From Thiotrichaceae bacterium (GTDB lineage: Bacteria > Pseudomonadota > Gammaproteobacteria > Thiotrichales > Thiotrichaceae), in assembly GCA_027009095.1 (NCBI GenBank), contig JALVDG010000018.1:1-18210 (forward strand): 18,210 bases of DNA. Reading direction: 5' to 3'. The translations under genes were made by a program, and so were the position numbers. Below the pieces are notes generated by a model. That model was not told the origin of the DNA and searched no databases. It worked only from the letters and a program-made list of their open reading frames with translations. Below are positions 7,366 through 15,118 of the stretch, one piece after another (the stretch's first letter is position 1; every line of letters begins with the position of its first letter).

Positions 7366-7857
7366 ATGAATACCACTGAAGAATTAACCAGTCGAGTTAT
7401 TGAGACTTGTCCTAGTTTTTGTGCTGCTCTTACCCGTGATGAGGTGGCTACTTTTGTTAGTTTTACGACGGCTGTTAACGCCGAGCCACAGGAGATTGTG
7501 GCTGAAATTGGGCATGTTGAAGATCACTTTTTTTTGGTGATAGATGGTACTTTAAAATTAAGCCGTGAAGAAATGGGTAATGAAATTGAGGTTGGACGTT
7601 TAGAAGCGGGATGTTTGGCGGGTGTTATGTCGTTTTTTGATAATAAACCTCGTTCGATTCGCTTGCGTGCTGCCAAAAAAGGGGTGAGTTTATTGTCTAT
7701 TACACGCCCGATGTATAAACGTTTATGCGTTGAGCATCCTTATATTGCGGTAAATTTATTGGAGTTTGTGATATTAAGTCTTGATAAGCTCGTTCGTAGC
7801 ACTAGCCAAGATGTATCGACGATGCATAAACAAATGACAGGGATTGGTTATCGTTAA
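7366..7857 (+). CDS. Cyclic-nucleotide-binding-domain protein without DNA-binding domain
   Basis: The 163-residue protein is a single Crp/Fnr-type effector domain: a beta roll with HFFLVIDGTLKL, then LEAGCLAGVMSFFDNKPRS, then a long C-terminal helix beginning near LLEFVILSLDKL. It ends without the helix-turn-helix domain of true Crp/Fnr regulators, so it is not an obvious transcription factor. In cAMP-binding proteins the phosphate-binding cassette reads FGE.ALL...PR.A. Here the arginine is kept (R96 in KPRS), but the region with the cassette glutamate reads LAGVMSFF, so ordinary cAMP binding is doubtful. It may act as a stand-alone sensor or protein-interaction module. GGAG at about 7354-7357 lies just before AAAAAATG and supports the start. 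It is a single gene, divergent from ibaG. Confidence 0.8.
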   Translation: MNTTEELTSRVIETCPSFCAALTRDEVATFVSFTTAVNAEPQEIVAEIGHVEDHFFLVIDGTLKLSREEMGNEIEVGRLEAGCLAGVMSFFDNKPRSIRLRAAKKGVSLLSITRPMYKRLCVEHPYIAVNLLEFVILSLDKLVRSTSQDVSTMHKQMTGIGYR

Positions 7858-7942
7858 TAATCATTCTACAGTTTTTTCAAATAAATAATCTCCTGCCAAA
7901 AGGAGTGAAAGCTTTAGCTTTTTAGTCATCAAGATGATGATT

Positions 7943-7962
7943 TTATAAGTGAGCGCTTATAA
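7943..7962. promoter_or_regulatory. 20-bp palindrome overlapping a TATAAT box upstream of exonuclease III
   Basis: TTATAAG (7943-7949) and CTTATAA (7956-7962) form a perfect 7-bp inverted repeat around TGAGCG. The right arm overlaps a consensus -10 hexamer, TATAAT at 7958-7963; no good -35 is seen. The position, 76 bp before the exonuclease III start, fits an operator or promoter, but the binding protein is unknown. Confidence 0.35.
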
Positions 7963-8038
7963 TAAGAAACTCATCACAATAAAGCGCATTCCTTTTTAGG
8001 GGTGCGTAATTTATTAAAAAATAAAAGAAATCTATCAT

Positions 8039-8821
8039 ATGCGTATTATCACCGCTAACACGAATGGTATTCGTGCCGCTGCCCGTAAGGGATTTTTCGA
8101 TTGGCTACCACAACAAAATGCCGATGTGGTTTGTATTCAAGAAACGAAAGCGCAGGTTCATCAGTTAGAAGATCCTATGTTTCATCCTGAGGGTATGCAT
8201 TGTTATTATCATGATGCGCAAAAGAAGGGCTATAGCGGTGTGGCTTTGTATTGTAAGCACAAGCCTGATGAAGTTATTGTAGGCATGGGACATGATGATT
8301 TTGACTGCGAGGGGCGTTATATCGAAGCTAAGTTTGGCAAGCTCAGTGTTATCTCGCTATATATGCCTTCGGGGTCGGCAAAGGAAGAACGTCAACAATA
8401 CAAGTATGAGATGATGGACTTCTTTATGCAAAAAATGTTGGAGATGAAGGCTTCTGGACGTGATTTTGTTATTTGTGGCGATTGGAATATTGCACATAAA
8501 AAAGAAGATATTAAGAATTGGAAGGGTAACCAAAAGAACTCTGGTTTCTTACCCGAAGAGCGTGCTTGGTTAGATACATTATTTGATGAAGTTGGCTTTA
8601 TTGATGCTTTTCGTGAGTTAGAACAAGAAGAGCATAGTTATACTTGGTGGTCTAATCGCGGACAGGCTTATGCGAATAATACGGGATGGCGGATTGATTA
8701 TCAGATATTAAGCCCGTCTCTAAAAGGCACGGTTTTAGCCTCGTCTATCTATAAAACTGAACGTTTTTCTGATCATGCCCCTCTAACCATTGATTACGCT
8801 TATGAGATTGAAACTAAATGA
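8039..8821 (+). CDS. xth: Exodeoxyribonuclease III (AP endonuclease)
   Basis: This 260-residue enzyme of the endonuclease/exonuclease/phosphatase superfamily cleaves DNA at abasic sites and removes 3' blocking groups in base excision repair. Visible family motifs are NTNGIRAA (N7) near the N-terminus, IQETK with metal ligand E35, SLYMPSG, CGDWNIAH with D148 and N150, WRIDYQI, and the C-terminal SDHAPL with D245 and H246. The length matches XthA/ExoA enzymes (about 250-270). Its last codon overlaps the next gene as ATGA (8818-8821), so the permease is probably translated by coupling. No strong Shine-Dalgarno precedes the ATG, but the N-terminus aligns exactly with family starts. A palindrome around a TATAAT box lies 76 bp upstream. 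Confidence 0.95.
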   Translation: MRIITANTNGIRAAARKGFFDWLPQQNADVVCIQETKAQVHQLEDPMFHPEGMHCYYHDAQKKGYSGVALYCKHKPDEVIVGMGHDDFDCEGRYIEAKFGKLSVISLYMPSGSAKEERQQYKYEMMDFFMQKMLEMKASGRDFVICGDWNIAHKKEDIKNWKGNQKNSGFLPEERAWLDTLFDEVGFIDAFRELEQEEHSYTWWSNRGQAYANNTGWRIDYQILSPSLKGTVLASSIYKTERFSDHAPLTIDYAYEIETK

Positions 8822-10362
8822 CAACTGCTACTGCTAAACAAGGTTGGCTAGAAACGATTGCCAGCTTCAAACATCCCCGTGTTTTAACGATGTTATTTTT
8901 GGGTTTTTCTGCGGGTATCCCTATTCTTTTGATTTTCTCTTCATTGGGTTTATGGCTACGTGAAGCAGGGGTAGAGCGGTCAGCTGTTACTTTTTTTAGT
9001 TGGGCTGCCTTAGGTTATTCTTTCAAATTTGTTTGGGCTCCTTTGATTGATAAATTGCCACTGCCCTTTTTAACCAAGCGCTTAGGGCGACGACGTAGTT
9101 GGATGTTGTTATCGCAACTTTCTATTATCACCGCTATTTTATGGATGGGGATGACAAACCCGCTAGAGAGCGAAAATAGTCTTACTATCATGGCTTTGGC
9201 GGCAGTATTACTGGGCTTTTCTTCTGCTACTCAAGATGTCGTTATTGATGCTTATCGTATCGAATCGGCAAATAGTGATTTGCAGGCGATGATGTCATCG
9301 AGCTATATCGCAGGTTATCGTATTGGTATGTTGGTGGCAGGTGCTGGTGCACTTTTTCTCGCAAGTTATTTTGGTTCGGAAAAAGGCAGTTACAACTATC
9401 AAGCATGGCAATGGACTTATGCGATTATGTCGGGTGTGATGTTGGTAGGTGTCGTCACGACGTTAATTATTCCTGAGCCAACAGAACAACGTGAGGATAA
9501 GGCAAAATATAGCGCTTCTGATTATCTGCGCTTTTTATTCCTTTTTGTTTTGGCTGTTTTGAGTTTTATTGCGACTTTTTATTATAGTGCTGAGATTGTT
9601 AAATCAAGCAAAAAGACCTTAACCGAGGTCTTTTCTAATAAACATTTGGCTAGTTTTATTATCGAAACCTTACGTTTATTTACGGCTATTTTATTCGCAG
9701 CGGTAGTGGCTAAACTAATGGTAATTATTGGTCTGGTACGCCAATCAATGCTGAATGAAACCTATATTGCGCCTGTCAAAGACTTCTTTACGCGCTATGG
9801 GCTAACGCTGGCTTGGCTACTATTGGCGTTGATTGGTTTATATCGTATTTCGGATATTGTATTGGGCGTTATTTCCAATGTTTTTTATCAAGATCTAGGC
9901 TTCACTAAAACAGAAATTGCCAGTGTGGTGAAAACATTTGGTTTATTTATGACGATTGCGGGTGGCTTTTTAGGTGGATTACTTTCTGTACGTTATGGGG
10001 TGATGAAGATATTATTTTTAGGTGCCGCACTATCGGCTGCGACGAATATCTTATTTATGGTGCTAGCTAATACAGGGCATGATTTACCCATGTTATATTT
10101 TGTTATATCAGCGGATAATTTGTCTGCTGGTTTAGCCAGTGCCGCCTTTATTGCCTTTTTATCTAAGCTAACCAATATCTCATTTACGGCGGTACAATAT
10201 GCTATTTTCAGCTCCCTGATGACCTTATTACCTAAAATATTAGGTGGTTATTCTGGCTCGATGGTTGACTCGATGGGTTATCCGAACTTCTTTATTTTTA
10301 CAGCGCTTTTAGGTATACCCGTTTTGCTCTTGATTCTTATTGCGGGTAAACATTTTAAATAA
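8818..10362 (+). CDS. ampG: AmpG-type muropeptide permease (MFS)
   Basis: This 514-residue inner-membrane protein has about a dozen or more hydrophobic helices. It matches the AmpG family: the N-terminal HPRVLTMLFLGFSAGIPI, LGLWLREAGV, the GYSFKFVWAPLIDKL segment, then the basic KRLGRRRSW loop and a SATQDVVIDAYRIE region. AmpG imports GlcNAc-anhydroMurNAc peptides for cell-wall recycling and, where AmpR/AmpC systems exist, feeds beta-lactamase induction. It overlaps the exonuclease III gene by 4 bp (ATGA). A longer cytoplasmic loop (PTEQREDKAKYSASDY) lies near residue 220-235. The dacB-type gene downstream also concerns peptidoglycan. The stop codon TAA directly abuts a MITE-like element. Substrate specificity within the family is inferred. 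Confidence 0.85.
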   Translation: MTTATAKQGWLETIASFKHPRVLTMLFLGFSAGIPILLIFSSLGLWLREAGVERSAVTFFSWAALGYSFKFVWAPLIDKLPLPFLTKRLGRRRSWMLLSQLSIITAILWMGMTNPLESENSLTIMALAAVLLGFSSATQDVVIDAYRIESANSDLQAMMSSSYIAGYRIGMLVAGAGALFLASYFGSEKGSYNYQAWQWTYAIMSGVMLVGVVTTLIIPEPTEQREDKAKYSASDYLRFLFLFVLAVLSFIATFYYSAEIVKSSKKTLTEVFSNKHLASFIIETLRLFTAILFAAVVAKLMVIIGLVRQSMLNETYIAPVKDFFTRYGLTLAWLLLALIGLYRISDIVLGVISNVFYQDLGFTKTEIASVVKTFGLFMTIAGGFLGGLLSVRYGVMKILFLGAALSAATNILFMVLANTGHDLPMLYFVISADNLSAGLASAAFIAFLSKLTNISFTAVQYAIFSSLMTLLPKILGGYSGSMVDSMGYPNFFIFTALLGIPVLLLILIAGKHFK

Positions 10363-10508
10363 TTGTAACTACTCAGCATAATCAGTAACTGCTTAGATTG
10401 CGCTCTATTTTGTTCGAGTTTAAGGCAAAAGGGCGGAGTTTATGCGTATAAATGAGCACTTTTAACGCAGAAATCGGGCAAAATAGAGTGCAAGCTGAGT
10501 AGTTACAA
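10363..10508 (+). mobile_element. Family 1 MITE-like element, full copy
   Basis: The ends are a perfect 15-bp inverted repeat: TTGTAACTACTCAGC (10363-10377) and its complement at 10494-10508. Further in, TTGCGCTCTATTTTG and CAAAATAGAGTGCAA pair with one mismatch. Both sides are flanked by ATAA (10359-10362 and 10509-10512), a candidate 4-bp target duplication; the left ATAA includes the ampG stop codon. The element is 146 bp with no coding capacity. Homologous copies lie at 15341-15455 and, partly, 3839-3864. Confidence 0.75.
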
Positions 10509-10594
10509 ATAATTTATTTCATAGGAGAACATACATACGCTATACGATCATCATTTTCTGTAAACTTTTTAATCACTCTAATAAAAATAAAACA

Positions 10595-11791
10595 ATGAAA
10601 AAAATAAAAAAAATCTTATTAACAACACTTTTTGTATCACTTATAGCACCTTCTGTCGTTTCTGCCGAAAGTGCTTTATCGCGCTTTTCACGTTTGCATA
10701 ATGCAGGGCTACTGGTGACAGATGGTTATGGTCATACCTTAAAATCTAAACGTGCTAATCAATCATTTGTACCCGCCTCGACAACTAAGCTTGCTACTGC
10801 TTGGTTGGCATTAAATCATTGGGGGGCTGATTATCGTTTTCGTACTAATTTCTTTTTTGATCGTGCTGATAAGACCTTGTGGGTTAAAGGCAGTGGTGAT
10901 CCTTATTTAGTTTCGGAGGAGCTGGCTAAAATTGCACAACAGTTAGTGCAACGCGGTGTAAATCAAGTCGATCGTATTGCTTTGGATAATTCTTTATTTG
11001 AAGATGGCTTAGTGCTTCCTGGTACAGGAAATAGTAATAATCCTTACGATGCTGTACCTTCTGCGCTTGCGGCAAACTTTAATACTGTAAATATTAAAAA
11101 ACGTCATGGCAAAGTAATTTCTGCTGAGGCTCAAACGCCTTTAACACCCTTTGCAATCAGTATGAAACGTCGTTTTAAAAGTGGTACTTTACGTGTTAAT
11201 ACTGGTCGTGATCCGCATAATGCGGAGAGATATTTTGCTGAATTGTTAGCTGCTTTTTTACGTCAACAAGGTATACAAGTCGGTCGCTCGATTCTTTCGG
11301 GACGTGTTCCAGCACATCTAAAACCTATTTATCAACATCAAAATAGTCGTACCTTATCTGAAATAATTCGCCCAATGTTGAAATACTCAACTAACTTTAT
11401 TGCCAATCAATTAGCACTAAGTTTAGCGGCTGATACTTATAAAAAGCCTGCTAATGCTCAGTTAGTTAAACAATATATGAACAATACACTGCGAAATAAC
11501 TTTCACTGGAAAGACTTTAATCTTCAGGAAGGCGCGGGTCTGTCACGTAAAAATCATCTAAAGCCAAGTCAATTGGTTGATTTACTTAATCATTTTAAAC
11601 CTTGGAAGCACTTGTTACCAAAAAAAGAAAAAGGTGTATATGCTAAATCAGGTACATTAAAAGGTGTTAGCACTTTGGCAGGATATTTAGTGAAGGGAAA
11701 TGAATGGAAGCCTTTTGCATTGATGATAAATCAATCTGTTCCACATAAATTGCGCAATCGTATTGCCAAACAATTACAAAGGACTTTATAA
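10595..11791 (+). CDS. dacB: D-alanyl-D-alanine carboxypeptidase/endopeptidase (PBP4 type, peptidase S13)
   Basis: The 398-residue protein trims or cleaves peptidoglycan cross-links in the periplasm. A Sec signal peptide (MKKIKKILLTT..., cleavage near VVSA, residue 24) is followed by the three penicillin-binding motifs in order and spacing: STTK with nucleophile S62 and K65, STN at S265-N267, and KSG at K351-G353. Family segments WVKGSGDPYL, NFNTVNI and the GVSTLAGYL end are present. It is shorter than E. coli DacB (477), so the inserted domain II is reduced but still occupies the long gap between the first two motifs. No clear Shine-Dalgarno is seen before the ATG, but the signal peptide supports it. 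It lies 232 bp after ampG with a mobile element between, so it probably has its own promoter. Confidence 0.92.
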   Translation: MKKIKKILLTTLFVSLIAPSVVSAESALSRFSRLHNAGLLVTDGYGHTLKSKRANQSFVPASTTKLATAWLALNHWGADYRFRTNFFFDRADKTLWVKGSGDPYLVSEELAKIAQQLVQRGVNQVDRIALDNSLFEDGLVLPGTGNSNNPYDAVPSALAANFNTVNIKKRHGKVISAEAQTPLTPFAISMKRRFKSGTLRVNTGRDPHNAERYFAELLAAFLRQQGIQVGRSILSGRVPAHLKPIYQHQNSRTLSEIIRPMLKYSTNFIANQLALSLAADTYKKPANAQLVKQYMNNTLRNNFHWKDFNLQEGAGLSRKNHLKPSQLVDLLNHFKPWKHLLPKKEKGVYAKSGTLKGVSTLAGYLVKGNEWKPFALMINQSVPHKLRNRIAKQLQRTL

Positions 11792-11807
11792 AAAAGTGGT
11801 CTTCCGC

Positions 11808-11890
11808 TTAGATCTGTTGATTTTTAAGCAGCACTGAAGTACCAATAGGATATTGCTTTATATGGCTAAAATATACATCAACAGATCTAA
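11808..11890. repeat. 83-bp element with perfect 14-bp inverted ends
   Basis: TTAGATCTGTTGAT (11808-11821) is mirrored exactly at 11877-11890. A TA dinucleotide lies at both outer boundaries if the ends are taken as GATCTGTTGAT. It begins 17 bp after the dacB-type stop codon. It may be a very small MITE or a long hairpin that ends transcription; no second copy is visible in this window. Confidence 0.5.
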
Positions 11891-11929
11891 AATATTACCA
11901 TAAAAAGAATAATGGAGCGGGGATTAATA

Positions 11930-11951
11930 ATCAACACATCCTTGTGTTGAT
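11930..11951. terminator. Perfect 9-bp hairpin between convergent genes
   Basis: ATCAACACA-TCCT-TGTGTTGAT forms a perfect 9-bp stem with a 4-nt loop. It lies 15 bp beyond the stop of the minus-strand 119-residue gene and downstream of the plus-strand dacB-type gene, so it could serve as a bidirectional terminator. There is no T-run on either side, so factor-independent termination is doubtful. Confidence 0.4.
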
Positions 11952-11966
11952 ATAGCTAACAGCTAG

Positions 11967-12326
11967 TTAGATCATCTTTGAGTTGTTACTTTTTGCTATT
12001 TGCTTAGGTGCTATTTTATAGCTTACTCGCTTCTCTTTTGTCGCTAATACTGAATGAAAATGTTTGTATAAAGCAATATTTCTTCTTTCCCTATTGCGTG
12101 CATGTGTTCTTCTGACCTCAAGTACAGCAATAAACTGACGTTCAAAGTTTGAAAGATACTCTAGATGCTCGCTGCGCACGGCATTGGCACGGCGGCTACC
12201 GTTCTTGATATATTGATGTGTTGATGCAAGATAAGCTGACTCGCAAGGCTTGTCGTCACAAGCATATGAATTAGTCGTTGCAAATAAAAAAGGTAGTGCG
12301 GCTAGAGCTAATAATTTTTTACTCAT
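11967..12326 (-). CDS. Small secreted basic protein of unknown function
   Basis: I do not recognise this 119-residue protein. It has a clear Sec signal peptide (MSKKLLALAALPFLFATTNSYA, cleavage after residue 22), so it is exported. The mature part opens with a cysteine pair, CDDKPC (C23, C28), probably a local disulfide. It continues as arginine-rich, likely helical sequence, with R-rich stretches such as VRRTHARNRERR. C23 does not sit in a lipobox (SYAC lacks the usual aliphatic -3 residue), so lipidation is unlikely. GGGGA lies about 5 nt before the ATG on the minus strand. It is a single gene convergent with the dacB-type gene. Predicted from signal peptide, ribosome site and codon structure only. 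Confidence 0.7.
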   Translation of the reverse strand: MSKKLLALAALPFLFATTNSYACDDKPCESAYLASTHQYIKNGSRRANAVRSEHLEYLSNFERQFIAVLEVRRTHARNRERRNIALYKHFHSVLATKEKRVSYKIAPKQIAKSNNSKMI

Positions 12327-12897
12327 TTCGTTCCCCGTTAAGTAGTAATATTATAATATGCTTATATAGTATCGTTTTATAAACCTGATTTGCAATAGTT
12401 ATTTTTATTATTATATCTAATTTGTTATTTATACCCGCCCTTGTAGCAGGATCAATATATCAACTACATTAAACTGGCACATATAGAACAAACACTTAAT
12501 ATCGTTTCTTATTTTTTGATATTCAAGGCATCACGAAGGGAGTACAGCAAGAAGATCAAAACATAGGGTTGATAGAATTAGATTTATTTTTATTCAAACA
12601 CTTTATGTTTTATCTACAAACGTACTCATTTCAAAGAGTTTTTAATAGAATTATCTATACCCTCAGCTACTCTAAGGTATAATGATTCGGCTTGCTACAC
12701 TGCTTTATAGGGTAAACATTACCCCATATATTATTTTATATAGCATCCTTAAGGCTACCTGATTAATGTGCTAAGCGATATGTATTGAAGGTTTAAGTTA
12801 AAGGATCACAATAAATTTAACAGGATTTTCAATTTATTATGTTGCCTTTCTATCATATATCGTTATTAATCCAAGACTCTTTATATAGGAAATTAAT
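12327..12897. other. Long intergenic region upstream of the fimV-linked gene
   Basis: These 571 AT-rich bases lie between divergent genes and should contain both promoters. A consensus TATAAT at 12678-12683 is present, inside a small ATACC...GGTAT inverted pair, but no matching -35 lies 16-18 bp upstream. No tRNA-like fold, credible gene or long repeat was found. Confidence 0.4.
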
Positions 12898-13599
12898 GTG
12901 ACATCATCATTCTTAAACTCTAATGATACGACTGATACGACTAAGCAAAATAAAATTGATGAGCCATTAAGTACTTGGCGACAACTTACTCTTAATATAA
13001 AAGGACAACCTAAAAACTTTCAGCTGCATACTCAACGTATCATGTTAGCAATGAATATACGCTTACAGCCCTATTTACCTGGTGCTTTAAATGACTTTTT
13101 CTTATCCATTGAGACAGCGGGTCGTCCTTTAAGAGAAAAAATGTTCCGCCTAGTTAGTCCTCTATTAGAAACAACACAAAGAGAATATTTTAGTCAATGG
13201 CTAAGTGAGGATAGTGATGCTAATTTGGAATGTGCTTATTATCCTGGTGCTGTTTTTTCTAGTAATAATTGCCAAAAGCCTCCAACAGATGACGATGAAG
13301 TAGATGATGCCTCCCTACTTGATAACTTCCTTAATGAAAACTATAACAATGTAATCGATAAAGCTCATTACTGCATCGCTTATGGAAACATAGACCACGC
13401 ACAAAAACTATTAGAGTTAGAACTTACTCTTATCCATAAAGGTAAACAATTCTCTAAAATAGAACAAGAGTTATTAAATCTCTACTACCACACTAAAAAT
13501 AAACAAGCATTAGAAGCAATGTCCCAAAACATGCTCGCTAGTAATAAGCAATTATCCACTGAGTGGAAACAAGTACAGAATGCAGCCAAGGAGTGGTAG
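12898..13599 (+). CDS. Cytoplasmic protein of unknown function with TPR-like C-terminus, next to fimV
   Basis: The 233-residue protein starts with GTG; AGGA at 12887-12890 lies 7 nt upstream, and an overlapping ATG is followed at once by TGA. There is no signal peptide or membrane segment. The first 25 residues are polar and disordered. About residues 26-110 look helical (LSTWRQLTLNIKGQPKNF, ALNDFFLSI, RPLREKMFRLVSPLL). An acidic linker (DDDEVDD) follows. Residues about 145-225 resemble paired TPR-like helices (AHYCIAYGNIDHAQKLLELELTLI, SKIEQELLNLYYHTKNKQALEAM), similar in style to the C-terminal domain of FimV. It lies 57 bp upstream of fimV on the same strand. A role alongside FimV in polar localisation or type IV pili is inference from position and helical pattern; I do not recognise a named family. 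Confidence 0.72.
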   Translation: MTSSFLNSNDTTDTTKQNKIDEPLSTWRQLTLNIKGQPKNFQLHTQRIMLAMNIRLQPYLPGALNDFFLSIETAGRPLREKMFRLVSPLLETTQREYFSQWLSEDSDANLECAYYPGAVFSSNNCQKPPTDDDEVDDASLLDNFLNENYNNVIDKAHYCIAYGNIDHAQKLLELELTLIHKGKQFSKIEQELLNLYYHTKNKQALEAMSQNMLASNKQLSTEWKQVQNAAKEW

Positions 13600-13656
13600 A
13601 CTATTTTTTATGGATCTTTTGCTTTCACCAAAGCCACAATAAACGCTATTAAAATT

Positions 13657-14919
13657 ATGAAAAAAATCGCCACTCCTATTATTTTTAAGAAGACTATTCC
13701 TTCTCTTCTATTATCAACAAGTATTGCTCTTTTTGCCGGCTACTCAAGCAATGCGATTGCTGATCCCATAGCAAACACAGTGATTGCAAAAGGCACATTA
13801 AGTCGAATTGTTGATAAAAACTATCCTAACTCAAAATTATCTAAAGCACAGATAATGATGGCTATTTTAGCGAAAAATCCACGTGCATTTAGGGGAGGCA
13901 ACATTAATTATATGTTGCGAAATAAACAACTGTCATTACCCTCTGAAGACGTTATTGCAGCTATTCCCGAAGAAAATGCAGCAGCTTTATTAGAAAAGCA
14001 TAACCGCTTCTACAGAAGAGGAGAAACTGGAAATTTAACACCACCTACTTTTATCGACACGGGTGATAAAGAAACCCTAAAAAAACTAAAAGAGCAGAAC
14101 GCTTTACAGTCTAAACAAGTCGAGGCTATTTCAGAAGAAAGTAAAAAACTACAGGCTCTTGTTGCACGCCTAGAAGCCGAGAAAGCACAAAGAGATCGAG
14201 ATTTACAAGAGCTAGAAAATAAAATACAAGAATTAAAAAAATCAGGTGGTGTAGAAAGAACATCAACAGGTGAATTATCACTGAATGAACAAAGACTTAT
14301 CGATAAGAATGCTGCACTACAACAAAAGCTTGTTGAAAGTAAAAGTGAGCTAGCAGAAAATAATCGTACAACTATTTCCTTAGAGCGTCGCCTTGAAGAA
14401 ATGCAACAACAGCGCCAAGATGCTACGGCTACTGATCAAACGCCAATAGCTGATGGAGAAAGTATTGTTGCTCCTACTAGCAATGCTGTAGATACTCCTG
14501 AATCAGACTTAAATAATAATGTTGCTAACGCTCCTGAACAAAACGAATCATCTGGCTTTGATTTTGGGAAACTAACTTGGTTATTACCACTTTTGGCAAT
14601 TATTGCAGGTCTTGGCTTGCTTCTTAAACGTTTCTTTGCTCGCAAACAACATTCAGATTTAAATCTTGATGAAGTTGACGATTATGATTTTACAACACCC
14701 AAAATGACCAAAGAACAACGAAGCGACGAATTTTTAACAAATGATACAAAAGATACTTCTGTAGATGCACCGCTAGAAGTCAGTATTAAACTTGATGTTG
14801 CTCGCGCTTATATGGAAGCCGATGATAATCGTTCCGCATATGAAATGTTAAACGAAGTATTGCTAGAAGGTAATGAAGCGCAACAAGAGGAAGCTAATAA
14901 ATTATTAGCAAAACTATAA
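13657..14919 (+). CDS. fimV: FimV/HubP-type polar organiser protein (compact form)
   Basis: FimV/HubP proteins mark the cell pole and organise type IV pili, flagella or chromosome partners. The 420-residue product has a signal peptide (to about residue 35, AIA/DP). The FimV N-terminal LysM-like domain at about 46-96 shows GTLSRIV, the QIMMAILAKNPRAFRGGNIN block and LSLPSEDV. A coiled coil rich in K, E and Q spans about 145-255, followed by an acidic, T/N-rich linker and a transmembrane helix at about 306-326 (LLPLLAIIAGLGLLL, then KRFFARK). The cytoplasmic C-terminal FimV domain has SIKLDVARAYMEADDNRSAY then EMLNEVLLEGNEAQQEEANK. Pseudomonas FimV is over 900 residues, so this is a short version with all key parts kept but the central region reduced. 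No clear Shine-Dalgarno is visible. The stop codon lies within the left flanking repeat of a MITE-like element. Confidence 0.9.
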   Translation: MKKIATPIIFKKTIPSLLLSTSIALFAGYSSNAIADPIANTVIAKGTLSRIVDKNYPNSKLSKAQIMMAILAKNPRAFRGGNINYMLRNKQLSLPSEDVIAAIPEENAAALLEKHNRFYRRGETGNLTPPTFIDTGDKETLKKLKEQNALQSKQVEAISEESKKLQALVARLEAEKAQRDRDLQELENKIQELKKSGGVERTSTGELSLNEQRLIDKNAALQQKLVESKSELAENNRTTISLERRLEEMQQQRQDATATDQTPIADGESIVAPTSNAVDTPESDLNNNVANAPEQNESSGFDFGKLTWLLPLLAIIAGLGLLLKRFFARKQHSDLNLDEVDDYDFTTPKMTKEQRSDEFLTNDTKDTSVDAPLEVSIKLDVARAYMEADDNRSAYEMLNEVLLEGNEAQQEEANKLLAKL

Positions 14920-14921
14920 TA

Positions 14922-15080
14922 ACCTGAATCCGAGACTTCACTACAGCACAGTGAATAAGCTATTGACTCATCATGGATTTAAAAAATACCGCTTAAACTA
15001 AGGGTGAAGTCAAAATTTTTTTAAATCCCGTGCTACACCAATACCTTATCCCCTGTTATCCACAAGTCACGGATTTAGGT
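14922..15080. mobile_element. Family 2 MITE-like element, complete copy A
   Basis: The ends are imperfect 17-bp inverted repeats: ACCTGAATCCGAGACTT (14922-14938) and the complement of 15064-15080, two mismatches. A perfect 6-bp direct repeat, ATAATA, flanks it (14916-14921 and 15081-15086), as expected for a target duplication. The left duplication contains the fimV stop codon. The 159-bp interior has no coding capacity and matches 6509-6674 in reverse orientation. Confidence 0.75.
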
Positions 15081-15118
15081 ATAATATAGCCAATCGGATA
15101 CTTTTTCATACCGAAAAC

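Noticed and set aside
12678..12683. TATAAT as promoter of the fimV-linked operon
   Set aside because: No acceptable -35 lies 16-18 bp upstream, and the distance to the start codon is over 200 bp in very AT-rich DNA; kept only as a note in the intergenic entry.
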